A stretch of 64,000 nt of DNA from Bacillota bacterium (GTDB taxonomy: Bacteria; Bacillota; SHA-98; UBA4971). A program made the position numbers and the translations under genes. The stretch's first letter is position 1. Each line of letters opens with the position of its first letter. This document shows positions 53,695 to 61,984 of the stretch, piece by piece. The notes beneath the pieces are model-generated. The model was not told the DNA's origin, ran no database searches, and was given only the letters and a program-made list of their open reading frames with translations. The stretch lies in contig DUSX01000037.1 of the NCBI GenBank assembly GCA_012842395.1, positions 20,782-84,781 on the forward strand, in the 5' to 3' direction.

Positions 53695-54322
53695 CTAGGC
53701 AAATAGACGTTCTACGTCCAGCGTGAACCCTGGCAGCAGGGGGCTAGCCACGGTGACGCCGGGGTAATACACCTCCGAGGTCAAGAGGACCCCGTCTCTG
53801 GGAGTCGCAACCTCAATCGTGCGGGCCTGGGGGTCTACGAGCCAGAGCTCTTGCACTCCGAAACGCGCGTAGAGCTGGCGTTTGACGTCGGCGTCCCACT
53901 TGGCAGTGCCAGGCGAGAGGATCTCCACCACCAGGTCAGGAGCGCCCCAGATGTTTGCCTCTTTGATGATACCCGAGCGTTCCTTCGATACATACACAAG
54001 GTCGGGCTGGCCCACATCATACTCGCTCAGGACGACATCAAGAGGTGCACTGTACACTTCTCCGAGGCCGTGGTTCTCGATCCACTGAGCCAGCGCCAGC
54101 AACAGGCGTTTAGAGACCCTTTGGTGAGACACGGTCGGCGACGGAACCACTCTTATGGCCCCCCCCTACAAGCTCGTAGCGCTGATGCCCCGGCGGTATC
54201 TGGCAATAGTCATCGTAGGTGAGGCGCGGAGAAGGGCGGGCATATTCAGGGGTCTCCTCGCCGACGCGGTCAGGACGGGTCACGTTACTCCCCTCCACTG
54301 AGGCTGGTGTCGTGTTCTTCAT
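53695..54322 (-). pseudogene. Uma2-family (DUF820) endonuclease gene interrupted at a G8 tract
   Basis: The Uma2 protein is split over two frames. The N-terminal part (RLTYDDYCQIPPGHQRYELVGG) begins at ATG 54322; the C-terminal part (VVPSPTVSHQRVSKRLLLALAQWI through PDLVVEILSPGTAKWD, with ELWLVDPQARTIEV) continues in another frame to 53695. The junction is a run of eight G on the minus strand (54166-54159); seven would restore one frame. This could be a decayed gene, a phase-variable switch, or an assembly error. Uma2 proteins are restriction-like nucleases of unclear role, often multicopy. Confidence 0.85.
54159..54166 (-). repeat. G8 homopolymer at the Uma2 frameshift
   Basis: Eight consecutive G on the minus strand (C on plus) lie exactly where the Uma2 frame breaks, between YELVGG and the VVPSP continuation. 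Such runs slip easily in replication and are also common sequencing errors. Confidence 0.85.
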
Positions 54323-54643
54323 GCCAAGTTAATTCTATCATGATGATGGCAGCCATACCATCCTCTGATCGGGTGGTTGTCAGTCCTGAGCCTTCTTCTC
54401 GCCTCGTCTCGTCTCAGCAGGGAGCCTCCTCGATGGCACTCCATGGAAGCCGCGAGGGATCGTGTGGCGTGTCCAATCCTGAAGTACATCTATCACCGGA
54501 GCGCTGCAGGTAGCGAGACTTGAACCAGCGTTTTGCCGGCTGGGCATGTGCTGCTAGAACCTTGTTTGTCGGGTGTCGTTTCGTCTTTCCAGGTCGAGCT
54601 TGTTTGTCCACAATGCACGTGCGTTTGCCGGGTGAAGAGGTGA
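54323..54643. other. Gap between Uma2 and the Rrf2 control region
   Basis: About 320 bases with no supportable gene. A fragment GGTTCAAGTCTCGC on the minus strand near 54510-54530 looks like a tRNA T-arm, but the stem does not pair and no cloverleaf forms. Otherwise nothing recognisable. Confidence 0.45.
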
Positions 54644-54672
54644 TTGACATCCGGAACGTATAGGACTAAAAT
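54644..54672 (+). promoter_or_regulatory. Promoter of the Rrf2-cooS region
   Basis: TTGACA (54644-54649), 17-base spacer, TAAAAT (54667-54672). Both elements are near perfect. The -10 is embedded in the palindrome at 54662-54678. Confidence 0.88.
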
Positions 54673-54678
54673 AGTCCT
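54662..54678. promoter_or_regulatory. Rrf2-type operator
   Basis: AGGACTAAAATAGTCCT is a perfect 7-3-7 inverted repeat covering the -10 of the promoter for the Rrf2 gene. Dimeric Rrf2 proteins (IscR, NsrR, CymR types) bind such sites, so this is most likely an autoregulatory repressor site. Confidence 0.85.
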
Positions 54679-54732
54679 GTAATTGCGTGACGGTCCGGCA
54701 ACGACTCATCAGAAGGGAGCCTTCTGTGTCAC

Positions 54733-55155
54733 ATGGAGTTCATTAAGAGAAATACCGATTACGCGCTGCGCGCGCTTTCCTACATGGCGACGCATCCCAC
54801 AGGGACGGTGTTCCGGGTGTCCGAGGTCGCTTCGGCGGAGGGGATCCCTGAGGGATTCCTGCGCAAGATCTTTCAGAAGCTGGCGGTCGCGGACATCGTC
54901 TCCTCGCATCGCGGTCCCCACGGCGGCTTTTCGCTCGCCCACGAACCCGGTGAGATCACCGCTCTTGAGATAGTCGAGGCCATTCAAGGACCAGTTGCAG
55001 TCAACCGCTGTCTGCTCGGGCGGGATGCATGCGAACGCTGGGAGGTTTGCGGTCTGAGACAAAGCTGGGTCGGCATTCAAGAGAAGTTCGTGTCGTTCTT
55101 GAACGACGTCACACTGGAGTCCCTTGCTCGGCAGCGGGCAAGGCCGGAACTGTAA
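54733..55155 (+). CDS. Rrf2-family transcriptional regulator with three cysteines
   Basis: DNA-binding regulator of 140 residues. The N-terminal winged helix is NTDYALRALSYMA..FRVSEVASAEGIPEGFLRKIFQKL, followed by the wing SSHRGPHGGFSLAHEP. Cysteines in CLLGRDACERWEVC (spacing C-x6-C-x5-C) match the Fe-S ligands of IscR/NsrR-type members, so it probably senses iron-sulfur, NO or redox state. ATG 54733 is the likely start. It lies behind a strong promoter whose -10 is inside a palindrome and directly upstream of cooS, which it presumably regulates. Confidence 0.93.
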   Translation: MEFIKRNTDYALRALSYMATHPTGTVFRVSEVASAEGIPEGFLRKIFQKLAVADIVSSHRGPHGGFSLAHEPGEITALEIVEAIQGPVAVNRCLLGRDACERWEVCGLRQSWVGIQEKFVSFLNDVTLESLARQRARPEL

Positions 55156-55417
55156 CCGTGAGGCAAGGAAGAGGCGAGACACGTCTCGGCGAGATGGCAC
55201 CGTGGACCCTGAGCGCCGTGACCTGACGGCGTGATGCCTGGAAAGCAGGGCGAGGGTCAGCCTCCATGGCCGCGAGGTGGTGAACGTTCTTCGGTGCAAA
55301 GGTGGTCGGCTTCCGGTTTCAGTGACATGCGTGCGTAGAACAAGCGAATGCCTTCGTACGGGGAACAAGCGGATGACAGAGTCTAGGGGGACACATCTGG
55401 TGAGGGGGAGGAGAGAA

Positions 55418-57289
55418 ATGGTAGACCCGATAAGCGAGCACGAGTCTGTGAGGAGAATGCACGATGAAATGGAAGGAGCCGGAATGGAGAGCGTCGTGGA
55501 GCGGTTCGAAGCACAAGGGCTGCGTTGCACGTTCTGCGACCAAGGAATCACCTGTCAGCTATGCTCTATGGGGCCTTGCCGCATCACGAAGCGCGCTGAA
55601 AGGGGAGCGTGCGGTATCGACGCGAACGGGATGGTAATGCGGAACATGGTCCACCGCGCAAACATGGGAGTAGCGGCCTACTCGTTCCATGCGCGCGAGG
55701 TGGCGAAAACCCTCAAGGCTACAGCGCAGGGCAAGACGCCGTTCGAAATTCGCGATAGGGCCAAGCTCGATCTCCTCGCGCACGCCCTTGTCGTTGAGCC
55801 GGGGAGCGAGGGATACGAGGCGGCGACGGCTGACGCCATGCTTGCGGCGCTCTATCAGGACAGCGCGGAGGAGTCGGTGGCGGTGGCGGCTTTCGCTCCG
55901 GAGACGCGAAAGAAGGTATGGCGCGAGCTCGGCATTTTCCCTGGAGGGCCCATAAGCGAGCTCGTGGACTCGACGGCTCGAGCCATGACCAACATCGACG
56001 GTGACTACGTGTCTCTTGCCAAAACGGCGCTGCGTCTTGGGGTGGCAAGTTGTTACGGCGCGCTCGTGCCGCTGGAGATCGCGCAGGACGCGCTGTTCGG
56101 CACCCCGACTCCTCACGAAGCTTACGTGGACCTCGGGATCCTCGACCCTGACTACGTCAACATCCTTCCCAACGGTCACGAGCCCTTCGTGGGAATGGCG
56201 CTGGTCGAGGCCGCTCGGTCCGAACAGGTGCAGCGTCGCGCGCGCGAGGCTGGAGCGAAGGGCCTTCGCATCGTTGGGTCCATCGAGACGGGCCAGGAGA
56301 TGATGCAACGCATCCCGTGCGACGACGTGTTCGTCGGTCTCACCGGAAACTGGTTGAATCAGGAGTTCGTGCTCGCCACAGGCGCGGTTGACGTGTTCGC
56401 CATGGACATGAACTGCTCGTTGCCGTCGCTCGCTCCGATTGCCGAGAAGTACGGCGCGACTCTCGTGGCCGTCTCTAGGCTGATAGGCGTGCCGGGAGTG
56501 GAAAAACGCGTCGTGTACGTTCCCGAGAACGTTAGCGATCAGGTTCAGGAGATAATCAGCATCGCCATCGAGAACTTCAAGCGACGGAAGGCATCAAGCC
56601 GGGCGACACGCGACCTCAAGCGCACGAAGATCCTGACAGGGTTCTCGACGGAGGCCGTTGTAGGCGCCCTGGGCGGCACGCTCGAACCCCTGCTAGAAGT
56701 GCTCAAGAAAGGTGATGTGAAGGGCGTAGTGGCCCTCGTGAGCTGCACCACTCTGAAGGGTGGTGGCCAGGACACGATGACAGTGGCGGTGGCGAAGGAG
56801 CTCATCCGCCGGAACATCCTGGTTCTGTCGGCCGGGTGCGGCAACGCAGCGTGCCAGGTGGCCGGGCTCAACTCACTGGAGGCTCAGGAGCTAGCGGGCG
56901 ACGGCCTGAGAGCTGTGTGCAAGGCGCTTGGCGTCCCGCCTGTCCTTAGCTTCGGCACGTGCACGGACACCGGTCGGCTCGCGCTCCTCGTTGGAGCAGT
57001 GGCCGGTGCGCTCGGGGTGGACACCGCCGCCCTGCCCGTGGCCGTGACGGCGCCCGAGTATATGGAGCAGAAGGCCGTGATCGATGCATTCTCCGCCGTG
57101 GCCCTCGGGCTATACACCCATGTGGCACCGGTCCCGCCCGTGACGGGCGCCGCGGACGTGGTGAACCTGCTCACGAGAGACGTCGAGGGGTTGACCGGGG
57201 GCAGGCTCGCCGTGGAGACCGACCCCGTGGCAGCGGTGGACGGTATCGAGAGGCACATCGTCGCGAAGAGGCGCGCGCTTGGCATCTGA
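55418..57289 (+). CDS. cooS: Carbon monoxide dehydrogenase catalytic subunit homologue, divergent active site
   Basis: Homologue of nickel CO dehydrogenase CooS, 623 residues, homodimeric in the family. C37-x2-C40 is where the D-cluster ligands lie, and C46, C49, C54, C65 fit the B-cluster. Of the C-cluster ligands, His254 (NGHEPF), Cys333 (DMNC), Cys474 (GCGNAAC) and Cys515 (GTCTDTGR) are visible. The segment that normally reads GICCTGNE and holds one ligand is GSIETGQE (287-294), so that Cys is absent. I could not settle the last ligand near APEYMEQKA. ATG 55418 follows GGGGGAGGAG. It may be a CODH variant with different chemistry, possibly hydroxylamine/NO reduction. Confidence 0.88.
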   Translation: MVDPISEHESVRRMHDEMEGAGMESVVERFEAQGLRCTFCDQGITCQLCSMGPCRITKRAERGACGIDANGMVMRNMVHRANMGVAAYSFHAREVAKTLKATAQGKTPFEIRDRAKLDLLAHALVVEPGSEGYEAATADAMLAALYQDSAEESVAVAAFAPETRKKVWRELGIFPGGPISELVDSTARAMTNIDGDYVSLAKTALRLGVASCYGALVPLEIAQDALFGTPTPHEAYVDLGILDPDYVNILPNGHEPFVGMALVEAARSEQVQRRAREAGAKGLRIVGSIETGQEMMQRIPCDDVFVGLTGNWLNQEFVLATGAVDVFAMDMNCSLPSLAPIAEKYGATLVAVSRLIGVPGVEKRVVYVPENVSDQVQEIISIAIENFKRRKASSRATRDLKRTKILTGFSTEAVVGALGGTLEPLLEVLKKGDVKGVVALVSCTTLKGGGQDTMTVAVAKELIRRNILVLSAGCGNAACQVAGLNSLEAQELAGDGLRAVCKALGVPPVLSFGTCTDTGRLALLVGAVAGALGVDTAALPVAVTAPEYMEQKAVIDAFSAVALGLYTHVAPVPPVTGAADVVNLLTRDVEGLTGGRLAVETDPVAAVDGIERHIVAKRRALGI

Positions 57290-57655
57290 GCGCCGTAGCC
57301 TCGCTGACTGGCGGCTTGCGCGCGGCATGTGGCCAGCCGGGGCTGTGAGGGCCGACGTCTGACCGGCTGAGGCTAGCGGGCGGCGCCTGTCGAGGGGACA
57401 GCACCGGAGGAGCGGCATCTGACGGGAGAGGGACGCCTGCCAGGGAAGCGTCGAAGCGTAACGTCCGCGTTGCGGGCGCAGCGAACGTCCGCACGGGCGT
57501 GGCGTACAGCAGACATCCGGCGCGGTGAGCACCCGGGCGCCGGGCAGGAGTCCCCTCCCGTCGCGCCGTAAATACCAAATTGAATTGAAACGCGGTCCCG
57601 CAGTGAACGGCGGCACTGCCAGAGGGCCACGGAGAGCTTGAAAGGGGGACGAAAC
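57290..57655 (+). other. Gap between cooS and its ferredoxin gene
   Basis: About 366 bases of GC-rich sequence without a supported gene; AACGTCCGC is repeated near 57460 and 57485. The last 30 bases carry AAAGGGGGAC, the ribosome binding site of the ferredoxin. No promoter is evident, so cotranscription with cooS is plausible. Confidence 0.5.
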
Positions 57656-58042
57656 ATGCCCGTAAGGAAAGTCGTGCGAATCGATGACGAGAAGTGCAAC
57701 GGGTGTGGCCTCTGCGTGACCCCGTGCGCTGAGGGCGCCATTCAGATCGTGGATGGCAAGGCCAAAGTGGTCCGCGAAGAGCTGTGCGACGGCGCGGGTT
57801 TCTGCCTAGCCGTCTGTCCCACGGGTGCGCTGTCCATCGAGGAGAGGGAGGCGCCGGAATTCTCTGGAGAGGCCGCGAGAGACCGCACCACGCAACCGAT
57901 GGCCGGGTCGAAGCAGCACATCACGCAGCGCTGTTTCTTGTGCGGGTCCGGCGAAGGGGCAGAGCTGCTCATGCCGTGCCGCTTCAAGGGCGACAGCCTC
58001 TGGGTGTGCGCGCGGTGCCTGCCCCGGCTAATCCATGGTTAG
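57656..58042 (+). CDS. Ferredoxin-like protein with C-terminal zinc-ribbon motif
   Basis: Electron-transfer protein of 128 residues. The first Fe-S motif is CNGCGLCVTPC, the second CDGAGFCLAVCP with one Cys fewer than usual. The C-terminal 45 residues have CFLCGSGEG and CARC, a zinc-ribbon-like pair. Proteins of this layout often stand beside hybrid cluster protein or CODH-like genes and are thought to feed them electrons. ATG 57656 follows AAGGGGG by about 9 bases; the frame is open slightly earlier. It is the likely redox partner of the CooS homologue upstream. Confidence 0.9.
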   Translation: MPVRKVVRIDDEKCNGCGLCVTPCAEGAIQIVDGKAKVVREELCDGAGFCLAVCPTGALSIEEREAPEFSGEAARDRTTQPMAGSKQHITQRCFLCGSGEGAELLMPCRFKGDSLWVCARCLPRLIHG

Positions 58043-58630
58043 GCTGAAAGGTCTAGGTATACAGCCACGAGAGTGCTGGACATCCCAAGCAACTGTCAAT
58101 TACGCGACCCCGGCGACGGCTTTGCGGGCTTCAACTGGGCCGGGATGCCATGACGGGACGTCATGATGTGGGAGAGCTCGATGGTCTCCGCCAGAAGTCC
58201 GTGCTGCTTTGCGGCACGCGGTTCTGCCTATGGTCATCGGCCTTGCCCTCCGGGGAGGGCGCGCTCGCGCGCGGCGTGCCCGTTCGAACTTGGCCCGCGG
58301 GATGGCCAATGCGGGACTACCAAATCCTCCACGCCACCTCATCCCGCAGCCACCGACGTCCTCGCGCGATCAAGGAGAAGCGAGGACTTGCGGCGATACC
58401 ATACTCGGGCACCACCACGTCCTGATCGCTGAACGCTCGTCGTTGAACGCCCGCCGCCAGGGGCCCTCGGCGTGAGGCACCGCATGGGACCTTGCGCCAG
58501 CGCATGTTCTCGTCGCCTTGGGACGGATTGCGCGTGCCATCAGCATACGCTCCCGCATATTGGCAAAACCTATCTGAGGCACCTCTAATGGCGCTAACCC
58601 GAAGATACTAGGAAAGGGAGCGAGTGCTTC
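58043..58630 (+). other. Gap upstream of the flavin oxidoreductase gene
   Basis: Nearly 590 bases with no convincing gene in any frame; the open frames here are Arg/Ala-rich with no recognisable motif. GGAAAGGGAGCG just before 58631 is the ribosome binding site. I see no consensus promoter. Confidence 0.5.
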
Positions 58631-60559
58631 ATGGCAGGTTATCCACATCTCACAAGCCCGACGAAGATCGGGAACATGGACCTCCGGAACAGGATCGTCA
58701 TGCCACCCATGGTCACCAACTACGCCTACGAGGACGGGTCGGTCACCGACAGGCTCCGCGCTTACCACGCGGAGCGCGCGAGGGGAGGGGTGGGGCTCAT
58801 CATCGTGGAGGCCTCGTTCGTCCACCAGTCCGGCAAGGGATTTCAGAACGAGGTCGGCATCCACTCGGATAAGCTCATCCCCGGCCTTCGCAGCCTGGTG
58901 AACGCTGTCCACGCCCACGGCGCGAAGATCGCCATCCAGCTTTACCACGGCGGCAGGCAGACTACCTCCGCCGTGACGGGCGAGCCGCTCTTGGCACCGT
59001 CGCCGATACCGGACCCCACGAAAGGCGAGACTCCAAAAGAGATGTCGAAGGACGACATCGCCATGATCGTGAGAGCCTTCGGCGAGGCGGCGCGCCGCGC
59101 GAAGGCCGCAGGCTTCGACGCCGTGGAAGTGCATGGCGCCCACGGCTACCTTATCAACGAGTTCCTGTCGCCTTATTCCAACAAACGAACCGACGAATAT
59201 GGTGGGCCCCTCGAGAACCGGCTGCGCTTCCCACTCGAGGTGGTGCACGCCGTGCGGCAAGCTGTCGGACCCGACTTTCCGGTGTTGTACCGGATGAGCG
59301 CTGACGAGAAAGTGGCGGGCGGGCTCACCTTGGACGAGACGAAAGAGGTGGCAAGGCGGCTCGAGCGTGAGGGCATCAACGCGTTGCACGTCTCTGCGGG
59401 CGTGTATGAGTCCGCAGTATGGATAATTCAGCCGATGTCGCTGCCGCGTGCGTGCCTAGCCGACCTTGCGAGCGGGATAAAGTCGGTCGTGAGGATCCCG
59501 GTCATAGCGGTGGGCCGCATCAACGACCCGGACGTTGCGGAAGGGCTGATCGCTCAAGGGAAGGCCGACCTCGTCGCCATGGGACGACAGCTTCTCACGG
59601 AACCGGACACGCCGCGCAAGATCGCTGAGGGACGGGTGGCCGAGCTGCGGAGATGCATCGGCTGTTGCCAGGGCTGCATCGACGAGCTGTTCCAGGACCA
59701 TCCCATAGGATGCACGGTGAACGCCAGGACAGGGTTCGAGGCCGCGTTCACTCTCGCAAAGGCGCCGGCCGCCCGCAAGGTCCTCGTTGTGGGAGGCGGG
59801 CCGGCAGGGATGGAGGCCGCGCGCGTAGCGGCGCTCCGGGGGCACCACGTCACCTTGTGGGAGAAGGGGCCCAGCCTCGGAGGGCAGCTGCCGCTTGCGG
59901 CGACGCCGCCCCAGAAGGGTGAGATCGCAACGTTCAGAGAGTTTCTCTCGACCGAGATGAGTAGGCTCAAGATCAGCGTCCACGTGAACAGGGAGGCGAC
60001 CCTCGATGCCATCCGCGCCGAGAAACCTGACGTGGTGGTAGTCGCGACCGGCGCACGTCCGGCGCGTGTGAACGTGCCAGGGGCTGACCGCCCCGTGGTG
60101 GTGATGTCCTGGGATGTGCTGGCCGGCAAGGCGACCGTAGGGAAGAGGGTCGCAATCATAGGCGGCGGCCTTGTGGGGTGCGAGACCGCGGAACACCTCG
60201 CCGAGAAGGGGCACGAGGTCACCATCATCGAGATGCTGCCGCGTGTAGCTTCTGACGTCGGGCCTCTCGTGGGGGCTCTCCTGCTGGACCGCCTGGCGAA
60301 GCGGGGCGTGAAGATCGTGACCGGAGCCAAGCTTTCCGCGATCGGGGAGCACGAGGCCACGGTGCAGAAAGACGGGAAGAGCGAGACCCTTTCGGGCTTC
60401 GACTCCGTCGTCATCGCGGTGGGATCGGCACCGGAGGACGGCCTCGCGAAGCAGCTTGAAGGTGCCGGGATAGACTATTACGTGATCGGGGACGCCTGGA
60501 GGCCACGCCGTATAACCCATGCAGTGTTCGAGGGCATGCGCGTGGCGCACGAGATCTAA
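58631..60559 (+). CDS. Old Yellow Enzyme-family flavin/iron-sulfur reductase (2,4-dienoyl-CoA reductase type)
   Basis: Cytoplasmic oxidoreductase of 642 residues. Residues 1-335 are an FMN TIM barrel with RNRIVMPPM, QLYHGGRQ, the HGAHGYLINEFLSP catalytic segment and NKRTDEYGG. Four cysteines (CIGCCQGC plus a later one) bind a [4Fe-4S] cluster at about 340-360. The C-terminal half binds FAD and NAD(P)H, with VVGGGPAGMEAAR and a second dinucleotide fold, IIGGGLVGCETA. Relatives reduce dienoyl-CoA, enoates or trimethylamine. ATG 58631 has GGAAAGGGAGCG upstream. No substrate is suggested by the neighbours. Confidence 0.93.
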   Translation: MAGYPHLTSPTKIGNMDLRNRIVMPPMVTNYAYEDGSVTDRLRAYHAERARGGVGLIIVEASFVHQSGKGFQNEVGIHSDKLIPGLRSLVNAVHAHGAKIAIQLYHGGRQTTSAVTGEPLLAPSPIPDPTKGETPKEMSKDDIAMIVRAFGEAARRAKAAGFDAVEVHGAHGYLINEFLSPYSNKRTDEYGGPLENRLRFPLEVVHAVRQAVGPDFPVLYRMSADEKVAGGLTLDETKEVARRLEREGINALHVSAGVYESAVWIIQPMSLPRACLADLASGIKSVVRIPVIAVGRINDPDVAEGLIAQGKADLVAMGRQLLTEPDTPRKIAEGRVAELRRCIGCCQGCIDELFQDHPIGCTVNARTGFEAAFTLAKAPAARKVLVVGGGPAGMEAARVAALRGHHVTLWEKGPSLGGQLPLAATPPQKGEIATFREFLSTEMSRLKISVHVNREATLDAIRAEKPDVVVVATGARPARVNVPGADRPVVVMSWDVLAGKATVGKRVAIIGGGLVGCETAEHLAEKGHEVTIIEMLPRVASDVGPLVGALLLDRLAKRGVKIVTGAKLSAIGEHEATVQKDGKSETLSGFDSVVIAVGSAPEDGLAKQLEGAGIDYYVIGDAWRPRRITHAVFEGMRVAHEI

Positions 60560-60971
60560 AGCACGCGGCCGGGCGGGCCGCGGAGCCCGGACCAGTCGCG
60601 GACACGATCACTGTGAAGCTGAACGGGGAGCGACCAGGCCAGGAGGCGCCGGGAACGACAATGGGAGGAATGCAACAAGGCCGCGAAAGAGGCCAGGAGG
60701 GATCCTGTGCCCTCCGTTGAATAGAGAAAGGGCCATGCTTCGCAGGGCGCTGCGTGCAAGCGGCGCCCTGCGCGTGCGATCAGGGCTTTGGTGGTAGCGG
60801 CTCTCCCACGAGGGCTTTGTGAGGAGAGCTCTATAGGGCTCCAGGCGGAGGTGCGAAAATGCCTCCGACGGCACGGCCACGTCAACAAGAGGACGGGGCC
60901 TTGTCAACAGAACGGCTGGAGAGAAGGGAATTTGCGCTTGCGAGGAAGGGGTGGACGTGGAGGTGGGGGAC
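60560..60971 (+). other. Gap with a GC hairpin upstream of the glycerophosphodiesterase gene
   Basis: About 410 bases without a supported gene. A perfect 10-bp stem, CGCAGGGCGC (60741-60750) pairing with GCGCCCTGCG (60763-60772) around a 12-base loop, could be a transcript-end structure for the flavin enzyme gene, though no T-run follows. GGAGGTGGGGG precedes the next gene. Confidence 0.5.
60741..60772. repeat. Inverted repeat (10-bp GC-rich stem)
   Basis: Perfect arms CGCAGGGCGC and GCGCCCTGCG with a 12-base loop between the flavin oxidoreductase and glycerophosphodiesterase genes; without T-run, its role as terminator is only possible. Confidence 0.7.
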
Positions 60972-61835
60972 GTGACGGCAGAAATGAGGGGAAGCTCGGG
61001 TTGCAGGGTGAGACCGCTTATTCTGGGCCACCGAGGTGCGCCGCGCCTTGCGCCGGAGAACACCCTAGCGTCATTCAAAGCCGGCCTCGAGGCGGGGGTG
61101 GACGGTTTCGAGCTTGACGTGCAGCTTTCACGTGACGGGAGGTTGGTGGTGATCCACGACGAGCGCGTCGATAGGACGACGGACGGCAAGGGGTGGGTAA
61201 AGGACATGACCCTCGCCGAGCTGAAGGCGCTTGACGCAGGCTCGTGGTTCAGGCCGGAGGGCAGCGGCTCGACCAGCGGCTCACCGGGCGCGAGCTCGAG
61301 CTCAGGCGGTCGTCGAGTCGGCGGCACCGGTGGCGGCACTGAAGCCTCCTTTGCGGGAGAGAGGATTCCGACTCTCGAAGAGGTCCTCGAGCTTGTGGCT
61401 CCGAAATGCAGGCTCATTAACATCGAGATCAAGAGCGGCCTTGTCCTGTACCCCGGCATAGAAGAGAAAACCATTGCCTTGCTGAAGGACTTCGGCATTG
61501 TCGAGAAGACCGTGCTCTCGTCGTTTAATCACTTCTCGTTGAGAACGGCGAAAGCCGTGGATTCGTCGGTGAGGACGGGCGTCCTCTACATGGAGGGACT
61601 TGTGGACCCGTGGGTGTATGCGAAGCACGTGCCGGCGGACGCCCTGCATCCGGCGTTTTATGCGGTCGCCCCGGAGATCGTCGCCGGCGCGCACGCCGCG
61701 GGCCTGGCGGTTAACACATGGACCGTCGACGATCCGAACGACATGCGTAGGATGATGACATGGGGCGTCGACGCGGTGATAACCAATCAACCTGCGGTGG
61801 TGGTAGAGATTGCCAGAAAACTGGCTGGTGCCTAA
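60972..61835 (+). CDS. Glycerophosphodiester phosphodiesterase
   Basis: Hydrolyses glycerophosphodiesters to glycerol-3-phosphate and an alcohol; 287 residues, no signal peptide seen, so probably cytoplasmic like UgpQ. Catalytic motifs are LGHRGAPRLAPENT, ELDVQLSRDG and VIHDERVDRTTDG; the C-terminal strand has NTWTVDD and VDAVITNQP. Inside, about 30 Gly/Ser residues (bases 61257-61346) interrupt the usual loop after GSWF. GTG 60972 has GGAGG 8 bases upstream; GTG 60951 and ATG 60984 are alternatives. An MFS transporter follows in the same direction. Confidence 0.92.
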   Translation: MTAEMRGSSGCRVRPLILGHRGAPRLAPENTLASFKAGLEAGVDGFELDVQLSRDGRLVVIHDERVDRTTDGKGWVKDMTLAELKALDAGSWFRPEGSGSTSGSPGASSSSGGRRVGGTGGGTEASFAGERIPTLEEVLELVAPKCRLINIEIKSGLVLYPGIEEKTIALLKDFGIVEKTVLSSFNHFSLRTAKAVDSSVRTGVLYMEGLVDPWVYAKHVPADALHPAFYAVAPEIVAGAHAAGLAVNTWTVDDPNDMRRMMTWGVDAVITNQPAVVVEIARKLAGA

Positions 61836-61984
61836 GTTCTGGAAACCAGGATCTAGAGACCAGGATGATGGAAGCGTAGGGGTCTTGCATCCTGCAAGGG
61901 CGAGGAACAGGCAGAGATGCAAGGATGCTTGGGAGGGGTTGTAAAACAGCGAACGCGCTGTAATGGCGAAGGGAGGATGCCCCA

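Noticed and set aside
54505..54535. Possible tRNA remnant (GGTTCAAGTC on the minus strand)
   Set aside because: Arms do not pair and no anticodon or acceptor stem can be formed.
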